Under the pieces are notes generated by a model, which was given only the letters and a program-made list of their open reading frames with translations, had not been told where the DNA came from and made no database searches. Positions 22,174 to 33,812 of a DNA stretch of 64,000 bases are shown piece after piece. The position numbers and the translations under genes were made by a program. Source of the stretch: Astrocystis sublimbata. Taxonomy: Eukaryota; Ascomycota; Sordariomycetes; Xylariales; Xylariaceae. The stretch lies in the NCBI GenBank assembly GCA_022453515.1, contig JAJNNY010000010.1, forward strand, positions 434,001 through 498,000, written 5' to 3'. Position 1 is the first letter of the stretch, and each line of letters opens with the position of its first letter.

Positions 22174-25073
22174 ATGTATGCTACTGTTGGTAGCCCCAAA
22201 GCTCCGGGGAATAAGCGCGATAGGGATGAAAAGGCCGAGACTCCCACTGCGCGGTCGTTTGATGCGCCTTTGAGGCCCAAGCGGCAACAAGTTGCTCGAG
22301 CCTGCGATTCGTAAGCATGTTGCAGCCCTCTAATCGGGCCAGTGTCTCCTTTGAGCTTCACCAATCCTAACAGGTTCCAGATGTCGGATGCACCGTATAA
22401 AATGCGACAACTGTGTGCCATGCAAGTGAGTGTATCTTCAATGTTTCTACCCCCAGTTGGAAAGTTGGAACTAGACATGTTCTCTGGCCTGGCTGTGCCC
22501 GTTCGGATCGGCCTAGAACGGCGGCCAGAGGTTCATCAATAGGAGTGAGTCCGTGACTGACGCACCCTCGCATTGCCAGAAACTGCGTGAATAGAGGGGA
22601 ACAGTGCATAAATAAAAGTCCTGGCGAGAGACGCACGCTACCCCAAGCGTATCGGTAAGGTCGCGCGTGGGTCTGCTTCATCAGAGATGTCAGGTACTGA
22701 CTACAGCAAGGGAGATTGAACGACTCAAGCAAAAGGTCAGAGAGCTCGAGGGACAGTTGGAAAACGAGCGCGGCAAATCATCAGATGTTTCTTCAATCGT
22801 GTCAACCCAGCCCTTCGCCCTCACACCTCCGGCCACTCTGGATGCCTCGCCAACGCCAGACACCGCCAGCGTGCCTCGACATGCTCCGGCCGTCTGGGGT
22901 GGCGTAATGACCAGCACCGGCCAGTCGCCACAGAAGACGTGGTACGGTCCGTCGTCGCTATTCTATTTCATCAACCGAATGAACATCTATCTATCAGCCG
23001 TGTTCCAGCAACTGCACCCTGATGATCTCATACAGTTAAAGTCAGTTGCCAAGATCTTCGCTACTCCAGACTGCAACCCGCCAGACGATGAAGACAAGGC
23101 GGATTGCCGAAATATCGATCACACCGTTTCGAACGAGTCTTATCTCACGCCAGCTCAAGAAGAGTTTTTCTTAAACTTATACTGGCAGGCATACCATCCT
23201 GTCCTGTCAATCCTCGACGAGACCGAGTTCAGGAGGTAAGTCGTTGGTACGTTCTGTTACCCTTTGTGGCATGTCGCAGGGGCACAAGTTAATTCGATAC
23301 GCCATCCTGCTCGCGAAATACCTGCAGCCTGCTGAACCGCGGGGCATTCATCAGCGGAATTTGCTGACTTGAGCGGGCTATAGGCATTATCGATCACTCG
23401 CAACAGAGCCGGGGAAACCACGCAAATCATCACCCCTCGTCGACATTGTTATTGCTGTCAGCATGCAAGTGGGCATGGCAATAGCTCAGCAAAGTAGCTC
23501 AAGGATAATACTTTCGGCGACAGAAGTAGGCAAAGACGATCCTAGCATAGCTGGGAGGCTGTACTATCGTCGATGCCAACGTCTGCTGTACAATCAGCAG
23601 GTAAGCTGCAGTAGTCTTTAGTTCCCCCTTTAGCCATGTCTCGAAGCCGTAAATGGTCCGAACAGAAAAAACATGCCTCGTCCAGAAACTTTGGAAGGTC
23701 CTGAAAAAGCCAAGATTTCATTACCATAAGTGGAAGTTGCTAACTCCGATATTTAAAATGGTAAATAGGAGGCACCGACGCTGATGACAGTGCAATGCTA
23801 TTTACTTTCGGCAACTTACACCTGCTGCGCTGCCTTCCAGAATATGTGCCACGCAGCTTTGTCTCTCGCAGTCAGATCAGCTCACATGATCGGATTGCAT
23901 ACCGAGCCGCCCGAAGACATGCCAGCTGCTACCAAGGAACTCCGCAAACGGGTCTGGTGGCATTTATTCACTCTTGAAACTAAGGTTTGTATGAAGTTAG
24001 GCCGGCCTTTCTATGCGGACGCGGAAACAACATCTTGTGATCTCCCTGCCCATGACCATCAAGCCGCGAGTCTCTCGGGCTCCGATTTCGCACTTCTTGA
24101 CGAGAACACTACGTGGCTCACATATTCGCTATTCAATACTACACTGCTGCTGTCCGCACGCGAGACATATACTGCTTTCTTCGATAAGTACCCGGCATTC
24201 TACAACGGCCACACAGGACAGGTCATCTATGATGACTTGGCAGCGATGGAGCGTTATGCCGAGTTTCTCGCCGTGGCGATGAAGCCTCTTGATAATTGGA
24301 CAAAATCGGTGCCAGATTCGCTGAAGTTGAAGCGCGAAGGCGACGGCCAGTTCTTATCTACAGACAGATCACCGATTGTGATAGAACAATTCGTACCTCA
24401 CTGGCTACAACGACAGCGATTGCTTCTCGAATTGATTTATCATGTCCTCCGATTGAATCTTTACCGACCCTTCATCTGCTTTCCGTCCATGGTAACAGAG
24501 TCTTTTCCCTTGGGAGACATCTGCCTGGCCCATGCTACCTCGGCAGCGGAGCACAGTGTAGCCGCGACACGCATCTTCCACCAAGCCGTGAAAAACACCG
24601 ATCTCCTTACGGGATACCACGAAGCTTTTCAGTGGCAGTGGCATGCTGCTCTTACACTCGCCGGCTACCTATTCGCATATCCAACTAGCGACATTGCGGT
24701 CCATGTCCGCAAGGCGATTGATCTATCGATCATCGTATTCGAAGAGTTCGGGAGAAGTTTCGCCACTTCGCTGGGTGCAGCCTTAGTGATGCGTGATCTG
24801 GCCATCAAGATCGATTTTCTTGCTGATCTCGTACGGGGCACCAACCCGCCGGCAACGACGGTGCCGAGTGCACCGACTGCGCCTGAGCAGCTATCGGCAG
24901 CTGCTGAGATTGTACCTTCAACCAACGAGATGCCTTTCACTCAAGACCTGTTTGCCGACACAATAGATATGGCTTATTCTGTGGACAACTCGGCTGACTT
25001 TGACGTGTTATGGCCGCCTCTAAGCAATGACCAATGGTGGTTTCCCCCCCAGCCACCGCCAAGTTTCAATTGA
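22174..25073 (+). CDS. Zn2Cys6/Fungal_trans transcription factor (six exons)
   Basis: Predicted 767-residue nuclear regulator. Exons: 22174-22310, 22381-22425, 22580-22654, 22711-23235, 23384-23600 and 23769-25073; the total is divisible by three. The zinc cluster is spread over three exons: RQQVARACDS, CRMHRIKCDNCVPC and KNCVNRGEQC. The six canonical cysteines are 44, 47, 54, 60, 63 and 70, in C-x2-C-x6-C-x5-C-x2-C-x6-C spacing. Cys57 is an extra one in the loop. A coiled-coil dimerisation stretch follows (REIERLKQKVRELEGQLENE). The Fungal_trans middle homology region runs from LTPAQEEFFLNLYWQAYHPV through KRVWWHLFTLETKVCMKLGR. The N terminus and CDSCRMHRIKC resemble plant-biomass regulators such as CLR-1, but that is from memory and unproven. 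No cellulase genes are nearby. The intron-split zinc cluster explains why single-frame reading misses its 5' end. Confidence 0.88.
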
Positions 25074-25843
25074 GCCAGTCAGGGATGTCACGAAATGATT
25101 TAGGACTGTATAATGAGCACACGCGATTGGTCTCTTTTTTCCAGCATTGTTTTCTCCTCATGGGGCTGTATTGGAAGTTATGTATTCTACACTTGGAGGA
25201 CTTGTTGGAGAGCAGGGATGTATGTGATGACCTTGATGTGCTGAATGAGGAAGAGTTCTACGACCTCTTTCCCAGCTGTGGCTCAGTAGGTCTAAGACTA
25301 CCTACCTAACTAAGAATTGAAATTGGAATCGAAATGAAGCCTGCCAGACAATGCCACATCTAATGTTTCTCTATCAGCTTCGATTGACACACGCCATTGT
25401 TGTCGTAGAGCATTGATTTCCAGCTGCGTGCAAAGAGCAATTCCATGAAGATTATCTCAGCCGCGACGAAACCTTGAATGTTTGTCAAGACTCAATCAAT
25501 AGTGCATGTTCATCTAACATTTAGGTAGTACAATAAGATTCACGCCTCGTAGCAGGAACCTGCCAGGTGGTGTCGAACTCAGTTGTCCTAGGTCGAGCAG
25601 CCGGCAGCGGCTGCCAATATCGATACCTAGGTACTTAACTTAACCTAGCATCTTTGCCTACGCCAGATAATTTCTGGGCAGTCTTTGAACAACATGCCAA
25701 CATTGCATGCCGTTTTCTCATAAGTGGCAGAATCCTGGGGCACGATAAGTCCTGTGCACCCTCAGGACAGTTCCATGGACAATCAATCATATTGTCTTTC
25801 AAAATCTGTAGTTTGGGGTTGCGCAACCTCACATTAAAAAACC
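25074..25843. other. Intergenic between Zn2Cys6 gene and NSUN gene
   Basis: No gene is supported. A TACCTAGGTA palindrome lies at 25624-25633, 210 bp upstream of the NSUN start codon. Confidence 0.5.
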
Positions 25844-26971
25844 ATGCCAGCATTGACCAAAGCGCAAAGGAAGTTGGCCCAAGCTGCAGAAGATTCATTC
25901 AACCGTACCTATTCTACCCAGTTTGGCGATGAGAGGTGGCAGCAGTCGCTATACCCCGCACTCGCCGCGCCTACCCGTTACGCTGCTCTGACCAACTGCT
26001 TCGCAGTGGCTGACTTGCATCATCTCTTTTCCCAAGAGCAGGCAGTAAAGCTGCAGGCTATAGTGTTTCCCGCACAGTCAGAGCTTCAAGATGCATTACC
26101 TCTCAGATCGTATCAATGGGAAAATGGCTCAGAGACCGAGTCATCATTTCCCCAACCACAGCCTAGCCCATCGAGCGCCCTCATGACACACTGGAACCTG
26201 GATGCCGCATCACTTCTTGCCGTCACCTTGCTAGATCCCAAACCAGGCGACAAGATCCTCGACCTTTGCGCCGCACCAGGTGGAAAGAGCGTCGCCTTGT
26301 CACAATTCCTGCGCCCAGAAAACTACGACAGCTCGTCGCCTGGGCTTGGAGGCGGCTGTCTTCACAGCAACGAAGTCAACACCGGGCGGAATAAGCGGCT
26401 CGCCTCCAATCTGCAGTCCTATCTACCCGAGGCCCTCTTCAAGTCAGGTGAGGTCACGGTCTTCAAGCTCGATGGGACCGAGCCGTTTTCGTTGCAGTCG
26501 CTGCCACATGGAGTCGGCGGTTACGACAAAGTCCTCCTCGACGCCCCGTGTTCGAGCGAGCGGCATATCATCCACGCGCATGTAAAAGCGAAGCAAGGCG
26601 GCAGATTAGCCGACGAGATGGCGTCGTGGCGCTCGGGTCAATCGAAGAAGATGGCCAAGACGCAGGTCGCTTTGCTCATGACTGCCCTCAAAGCCGTCCG
26701 CGTCGGCGGGCACGTGCTCTACGCTACCTGTTCGTTGAGCAACGACGAGAACTATGGCGTGGTGGAGAGGGGCATGGAGCTGGTACAGAAGGAACGCAAG
26801 AAGTTGGGGATCAAGTGGGACTTTGCCGTGCGTAGTGGTGACCTCGCCGCGAAGGGGCTCGGGGACTGGGCAGAGGCGACGAAGCATGGCTGGTTGGTAC
26901 TGCCGGATCACCAATCTGGTGGCAAATGGGGACCGCTGTTCTTCGCCTTGCTCGAGAAGATAGAGAAGTAG
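25844..26971 (+). CDS. NOL1/NOP2/Sun RNA m5C methyltransferase, NSUN4-like
   Basis: SAM-dependent enzyme that methylates cytosine-5 in RNA. Single exon, 375 residues, starting in a good context (ACCATGCC). Class I methyltransferase motifs are in order: SAM-binding DLCAAPGGKS (residues 140-149), then catalytic DAPCSSERH (233-241, motif IV cysteine). ATCSLSNDEN (294-303) follows, with the second motif VI cysteine. Both cysteines of the two-cysteine mechanism are therefore present. The layout, with no PUA domain, an N-terminal SFNRTYSTQFGDERW segment and WDFAVRSGD near the end, fits the NSUN3/NSUN4 branch. That branch acts on mitochondrial rRNA or tRNA in animals; the RNA target here is unknown. 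No obvious presequence is visible. Confidence 0.9.
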   Translation: MPALTKAQRKLAQAAEDSFNRTYSTQFGDERWQQSLYPALAAPTRYAALTNCFAVADLHHLFSQEQAVKLQAIVFPAQSELQDALPLRSYQWENGSETESSFPQPQPSPSSALMTHWNLDAASLLAVTLLDPKPGDKILDLCAAPGGKSVALSQFLRPENYDSSSPGLGGGCLHSNEVNTGRNKRLASNLQSYLPEALFKSGEVTVFKLDGTEPFSLQSLPHGVGGYDKVLLDAPCSSERHIIHAHVKAKQGGRLADEMASWRSGQSKKMAKTQVALLMTALKAVRVGGHVLYATCSLSNDENYGVVERGMELVQKERKKLGIKWDFAVRSGDLAAKGLGDWAEATKHGWLVLPDHQSGGKWGPLFFALLEKIEK

Positions 26972-28633
26972 TAATCAAGGTGAAGTCGAGGTAAATAGTC
27001 GGCAGATACTGAACCCCGCATGGTCGCATAATTAGCAATAACGAGTGGCAAGGGAATGTTTTTTTCTTCGGTACGAGGCCGAGCTCGATATTAACGGTCA
27101 CAAGCAGCGTTGCCGGTCGGCTTTACTCAACTTGGATCGATCATATGTACCATGCGGAACTCCTAATGTACCAGCCCGAAATAAATGCTTGCAGAGGTAG
27201 GTATACTATACTACTGTATAACGTTGCTGACGACTCGTCTACTCTGGGCTACTGTTGACCGCAAGTCTTCCAATAAATCCACGATAGTTATTGGATCAAG
27301 AAGAGTAGCCCATCTAGCTCTTCTGCGGTAAAAATAAAACGTTTTGATCCTGACACATAGTACATCGACCTTGAGTTGATAGATACGTACCACATCGAAT
27401 TAACTCTTTGGTGCCGACTACTCGTTTATGTGTCACACTTTTGGAACCAGTCCCATCTTCAAAGGAGCAGTAGGAGACAATATGAATATTACGAATCAAA
27501 AGGAGATCTTGCATAGCTACATAATCATATCGAACGGTGTAATAACAAAGAATTTAAATACAAACTACCTGGATACCTAGGTTTGCGTGATTGCCTTATG
27601 TCTCAGCATTTTGCGTAGTCTAATACATTACCACCCTCGAGTCACTGTCTAATTATACCGTTTCCCTCGTACCTAAGTAACGAGAACCCATATAAACTTG
27701 ATTTTCAAGCGAGGGAGGCACGCGCTAAAGTTTTCCTGACATCCAGTATTATCCCATGTCACGTCTTTAGCGTCACATTGCAACGCGACAAACTTCGTAA
27801 CCACATAACGCCTCGTACTAACTTTGGTACATGATAAATTATTTCGAGCTCGCAAGTCAGTCACGTGGCCTAGTTCTCTGGATAGAGGGCAGTAGAGCAC
27901 CAGTTGTGTTTGCTCTCGCTTGAAATAGCGTACCTCATGTGGGCGACCTTGTTTCCCACATAACGCTACGCTGCTTCTACCCGTTCTTGCCCTTCTTCTC
28001 TTCCACCACATCTTCTGTTCCACGGATCAGCCCAAGTCAGGTCTACACGCAGCACCAAGCATCCCACATTACTACTGATCTCGCGAAAGGGTAAGGCCAT
28101 CTGGTATCTCGGTCAAGACCGATTTGAGTTTTCGTGACAACCTGTTTTGCTTTGTCTGCTGTTTCGTTTTCTATCCACTGACGGTGCTGCTGTAGCTACC
28201 TAGGTACCGTCTTACCGCTACGTCGTAGTGAGTTCAGGATTCAAGGATCAAGTATCATTGACTACGCTGCTGGGGCAAAAGTACCAGGTGGGCAAGATTC
28301 TTTTCTTGTGTTTTCCCTTCGGGACATTCTCTACTCCTGTTTTTGACTGCGTCGACTGATGACCCTGTCGTCATAGCCCTTGAATTCGGCGAAGCAAGCG
28401 AAGTCGATAACAACACTCGACAATCATCAACTGCAGTAAGTCTACATTCCATTGAAGATATTAGAATACTTTACCTGATGGGTTCATCTTTGCAAGTCCG
28501 TGTCATTGACGCCAGGTAATCTCAGCAACATTGTCTCAACAGGACGTCACTACGGTCACCCCATTATTGCCACTGTTCACGCTTACAAGGACAAGCCTCT
28601 ACCATCACTCATTTCATCTGCTGTCCAAAAGAG
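26972..28633. other. Intergenic, 1.7 kb
   Basis: No gene is supported. Contains TACCTAGGT at 27574-27582 and TACCTAGGTACC at 28197-28208. Short minus-strand frames at 27673-28023 have no motif. Confidence 0.45.
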
Positions 28634-29812
28634 ATGGATTTCTTTGCTACCCAGGCGCAACTCGGTTTCTGGACACCAATGGCTGACTCGGAGGATTCAA
28701 CTTTCGAAGTCAAGGCCGGCAACCCGATAATGTCTGCGAAAACATTGAAATTTGATCGGGTCGACGTTTCCAAGTTCGGCTATCTTTTGGCATCTCCAAC
28801 AGCAGAGGCCGTCAAGATTTCTTCATGCAGCTGGCACTATGGCTTGCCTGATAACTTGCCCCCGGGGGCAGCTCATACCCTCACATTGTCACACAACGAT
28901 TTTTATGACTTTGAGTTCAAAGAATTGATTAAACAATTCCCCAAACTCCGATCCCTTATCTACTTCCGCGGGCCATGCGGTCATGAAGACAATGGATATG
29001 ACGAATATATGGACGTCATGACCCGGGTACTAGTGAAGTATGCAAAGCAGCTCGAGCATCTCTATCTAGAAAACGAAGGTGCATCACATTTTGAAGGGCC
29101 TCTCGGATCCCTCCAGGGACTCCGCAACCTGAAGACTCTCGAGGTGGATCTTGAGTTCCTCACCGGGTACTTCCTCTGGCCGCTCGAGTTGGATCCAGAC
29201 GCGGAAGACCCACCCCATCCTGACATGGAGCAGACGGAGGAAGAGATCGAGCAGAACTACCGCGCAGCAGAGAGCTGGTCTCTGGTGCCTCTTCTCCCGC
29301 ACTCCCTTGAGAAAGTGCACCTCATCATCAGGGACGAGAAGCACTGCAAGTGGTTCAATACCTGGGAGCGCCTTTGAGCCAAGTTCGAGGAGTTCATCAC
29401 CCATCCCAACTTCAACAACCTTCGCTTGTTCCGCTCGCCGGGAATTGACAGGTGGGGAGAGAAGCTCGCAGCTAATACCAATAACGAATGGAAGCCTCTC
29501 GGTCAAGTCGGGAACACCATTGCCCGAGCGCCGCCGCATCTTCGACCCGGTGCCCAGACGAACGACAGCAACCCCTCTGCTGCGGCTGTCGCCCCGGCCA
29601 GCCCTGCGACACCTACCCAGGTTGGCTCTGACGCTCAGGTTGATGACGATAATTCATCGGCTTCGCCTGACACCACCGAGTACACTGCATCGCCTTCTCA
29701 GGTTACCCACGGTGAACCGATGATCATAAATGGGATTCCATGTACGACCGTATCCCTCCGTGACAGCGGCTTTTTTACAAGGGGTCGCTGGCCTTGGGAT
29801 GGTCCTAAATAA
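28634..29812 (+). pseudogene. Leucine-rich-repeat-like protein gene interrupted by one TGA
   Basis: A frame of 393 codons from ATG 28634 to TAA at 29812 carries a single in-frame TGA at 29375-29377. The first part (247 residues) contains leucine-spaced segments such as LIKQFPKLRSLIYF, AKQLEHLYLENEG and LQGLRNLKTLEVDLEFL. These are typical of the LRR region in fungal F-box/LRR-like proteins, but no F-box is visible. After the stop the same frame continues sensibly (AKFEEFITHPNFNNLRLFRS, then a Ser/Thr/Pro-rich tail, then SLRDSGFFTRGRWPWDGPK). No GT-AG intron of correct length and phase removes the TGA. So it is a recent nonsense mutation (CGA to TGA or TGG to TGA), a sequencing error, or stop read-through. 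If the stop is used, the product is a 247-residue protein. Function unknown. Confidence 0.55.
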
Positions 29813-31948
29813 TCTAATATTTGGCTATGGCGTCAAAGGTTCTTGAGGAAGGGAAGTTCCCCTCAAGGCCTTGGGCCACAGGCTTCTAGTCCACCGCATT
29901 GCAATTTGGCATCTACTTGCCAACCTGTGACATAGTGGTTCGGTATTAGAGAGTTGCGTCTTGTTTTGGTGTTGCGCGCACCTTGTTTTCGGAGTTTGGA
30001 GTTTGGGTAGGGGATGAAACGATCGATATGACCAATCTGTTGTTATTCAGTCGTGCTACGTTGTTGCAAGATAACGATGAGCCACCCATCTTCGCGTTGG
30101 CGATTGCGATTGCGACACAACTTTCTGCGGGCTGGACCGTGGATAATGGTCAAAGGGACTTTTTGTGTTCCATTTGCATCCTCACAACCCGCACCTCGCT
30201 GGTCTTTGATTGTTGTCGCCCAGTCGCAACATCGTCGATATTCGAGAAATATGTCGACAGTCACTCTACTCTGGTTTTCGTGTTCCCTTGAGCCCTAAGC
30301 CTAGCCTGGCGAATCGGACTTGAGGCATAGGACGTATTCTGCGTTCAAATTTTTTTTCTTTTTGCGTTCCTTTCCCCCGCGTACCACGCACGAAACACCA
30401 TCTTGTCAAGAGTTGGAGTTTGACATTGGTCTCAAAGGCCATCATCGTCTGGGTACTCATAGGTCTTGGGCCTTTTTGCTTTCCTTGCCCTAAAAGTTTT
30501 ACGAACGAGTCCGTCGCCGAAAAAATTGGAGTTGAGCAGCATCAGTTTGCGAATTGGTATGCTCAGGATGTTTACCACAGATGGGGATCTGGCGACTCGC
30601 GACTCGCACGAGATGACACAGGAGGAAAATTGAGGGGATCTCATGTAATTGTTGCGTACGTTAGCAAATTGAGACACCTCAAACGAAACCAGCTTTTCTT
30701 ACATGCCGTGATTGATCTGATGTTCGTCCTTTCCATACTGCCATTTTACTGCTCAGCGCTGACTCGTAAGCGAAAGCAGCTCACTTCCCTACATTCTATC
30801 CATGGCGGCGGGAGAAAGTTGAATATGCCCCAAAACAGTACGATGAATGAAAAGACACTCTTAGACTATATTGCGAAGCTGAAAGACTCATCGACTCCAA
30901 CTCTGCTTGTCTCATCTTGTCTTTGTGACCATGGTGATGATTTGTATAAACATATGAGGCCCAACCCATAGACTGTATTGAACATACATACACCTGCTTG
31001 TCGTTTCTTTCTACACCACATACATATCCCACCCGTACCTTCCCGACGAGCCTAATTATCTCATCATAGGTATACTTTGGAATAGACATAGGCATATATA
31101 ATTTCACAGATACGCAAGCAAAGCAAACAGAATGGAACAAATACTTGTAATCAATAACAAAAAAGATATAACATGAGCGCAACCGTAAACCTAGTAGTCC
31201 TGTGTACCATCCGAAGAACCATCAAAGCCAAGCGAACCCAACCCAAACCAACCCAAACGAATCCGACCAACCCACCCCCGCCGCATACACAGTGAGTGAC
31301 ATCTCAACATTCAAACATACATACATACATGCATACATCATAGGCACTGCCAACTCGATAGTACAGCTAAGCCAAGCCAATCGCCAGAGAGAGAGATAGA
31401 GAGACGGACAGAGGCAAAACGCCACCAACCAACCTCAGCCTCAAGACCAGAGGCCAAAGATGCTACGGGCGCTGTCCCAGAGATAAGGACAGACCAGAAA
31501 CAGAAACAGAACCGATACCGATACCAACGCCACCAAGAGGTTAGGAGAAAGAATACATGTGTTCTGCTTGGAGACTCGTGAGGTCTGCTTTTTCCAAAGT
31601 TAGCCATTCGCCGCCTTATTGAAGGAGTATGAGCCAATAGAGCACATGGAAGGGTAATTTACCTTGTACCAAATGATGTCCCCACCCAACCTTGCCTCTA
31701 GCCCAGACCGAAACGCCGCGTTGCTGATGATAAATTGCATGCTTCCTTTGTTTCGGAGATAACGGCCTCCGCCAACCCGGTGTCCTGCTTCACTTCCTCC
31801 ACGTCCTCAGTTAAGCGACAACTTCAATCCATCTTCTCAAATTACGACTGAATGACGGCCAACACAGCAGCAGTAGTTCATTTAAGCCCGAGGGCGGACG
31901 GTCGCTGCGGTTGTCAATGACCATGTCAATAGCACCGCCAAACCACCC
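29813..31948. other. Intergenic, 2.1 kb
   Basis: The longest frame (30420-30971, plus, 183 codons) begins with a hydrophobic stretch but has no recognisable domain and no conserved feel; I do not call it. Near 31210-31340 there is an A/C-rich low-complexity stretch with repeated AACCCAAACC-type words and CATACATACATAC. Confidence 0.4.
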
Positions 31949-33812
31949 TTACAGGGTGCGCTGGCGCGCATAAGGTTCGTCATCCAGCAACCGCGCACTC
32001 GCGGTCGCCGCAACACGGGCTCTGCCTCTGTTGCCATCTCCGTATATGATCTCCATGAGCTTGCCCTTCTGCCTCTGTCTGACACCTTCGAGGTAGGTGC
32101 CGACGTCTTCGAGGCCCCTGATCTGGTCCTCGAGGGTCAGGGTGCTGCTGTTGACGCTTCTCACCAGCGGCGAGACGAGCTTGCGGCGCAGGGTCTCGAG
32201 GCTCGCCTTGAGCGTGAGCAGACGGGTGTTGTGCTCGACCAGGATGCCCTTGTTGCGCACCGTCTTCTCCCGCACGTTGGCGAGCAGCTCCCGGTTGCGC
32301 TCGTACTTCATCACCTCGCTGGCCTTGGCCCCGAGGATGCGCGTCCAGAGCGATGAGAGCAGGTCCGCGTGCTGCTCGTCTTGAAGGCTGGACTCGTGGA
32401 CCACGAGACGGCCTAGGTTGAGGAACTGTTTGTCGATGGCCTCAAATAGGCTAAAGAGTGCGAGCGAGTGCTGCAACTCGCTCTCGATCGCTTCCTCGAG
32501 CACCGAGAGAAACTCGGTGAAGGTGCGTTGCAACGTATGCTGTGTATGTTGAGATTGGGACTTGCCGAAGATGGCAGTTGCTGCGATTCCGAACTTTGTT
32601 TGCTCGCCGGTTGTCGGGTCCACGAAGACACCAGCAGCGCATAGGAAGTTGTGGATGTTGGAGAATGCCGTAGCCAGGGGCGGGCTCGGCAGTGAATGTA
32701 GTTGAGTGATTTCGCGTCGCGCCCAGTCCATGACGATCAGGATACTGTCAATATCGCCATCGACGTTGGCAAAGAACTTGGTGAGCTCCAAAGAGAGCGT
32801 GGTGAGGCTGTCGGATAGCTCGTCGAGTGATTTGACAATGGCCGGCGCAGCAGTCATGTTACTGGAACGCACGCTTTCGCCAAGGTCCCATACAGCAACT
32901 CCGGTGGCTTGTAAATCGCCGACTTGATTATGCCCACTTTCTGAATAGTAAATGAGCGGCTCGAAAGAGCGGGCAAGTCCTGCCACCTTTACCAGATCGG
33001 GCACGGGACTGAATGTCGCAGGTTGAAAGAGCATGCGGGTCATGGAGACCGACATCATGAGCATGGTGGTGGCGAAGAAGAAACTGGCCCACGACTTGGT
33101 GACCGCGCGATAGGAATTCCGAAAGAAGCTGACAGTGGCATCGATGGGCTCTGTGCGCTGTTGGATATCAGCGCGCATGGCGAAACGAATATCTAAGGAA
33201 TGCAGTCAGCATGCATGCCAAGAAGGAAAGACGAACTGCTGTGGTATGTCAGAAGCACTTACAATTATCTCTGCTAGGGCTCGGGGACTTGTGAGCTATC
33301 TGGCCATCTTTGTGGTCTTCCTTTTCGGTCTCACCCTCCTCGACGGGCTCCTGCTTTACCGAGGGTTGACTTTCAGCTTTCATTGGATCAACCAAAGTGT
33401 CGTCATTGTTCCTGTGATCGGGTTCAGGCGAGCGACCCTTCTCGGGACTGAGGCTGCCAGTGGGCAGGCGAGTTTGGCGCGCAGCTTCGAAGGCGTCGCT
33501 GTCGCCGTCGTGGTCAAGCGATAGCGACTTGAACAATGCGCGACGAACTAGGACATCGTTTCCGCCACGCCAATTTCCGTACCAACGATCGCCGTTCTCG
33601 AGGCGGCGCCAGGCAGGCGGACTGTAGTGGCCGTTGTCAATTGACAAGTCGTCATCCAAATTGTCGTCGCTCTCGTCTTGAAGGTCTGGGACCCCGTCCG
33701 AGTAGCCACATTCGGAATGCGCCGTTGGGTGAGCGGGGTTCCTCGGCGGCCGCGACGCTAGAGTCGCGTAGTCGACGTCGTCCAGGCTGGCTTCGGAGTT
33801 CTCCATAGTCAT
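31949..33812 (-). CDS. Conserved fungal membrane protein of unknown function
   Basis: Predicted 597 residues in two minus-strand exons, 33263-33812 and 31949-33192. The 70-nt intron has a GTAAGT donor and TTAG acceptor, and joins SPSRDN to YIRFAMRADIQQ. The first third is acidic and disordered (Asp/Glu/Ser/Pro-rich). A likely membrane segment follows (SWASFFFATTMLMMSVSMTR, around residue 220). Then comes a long, mostly helical region with leucine heptads and charged stretches, including LAVALFSLFEAID-like and LREKTVRNKGILVEHN-like coiled-coil patterns. I do not recognise a named domain. The start may be Met1 (33812) or Met3 (33806). Another open frame overlaps its first 161 bases on the same strand (33652-34440) and may be an upstream exon or a separate gene. 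Antisense frames here are shadows. Confidence 0.75.

Noticed and set aside
22017..22478. Minus-strand frame with repeated Cys-Leu-Ala units
   Set aside because: The units are the translated 9-bp CGAGACAGG array, and the rest overlaps the Zn2Cys6 exons on the plus strand.
30420..30971. 183-codon plus-strand frame with hydrophobic start
   Set aside because: Hydrophobic patches do not form a clean signal peptide or membrane pattern, and nothing resembles a known family.
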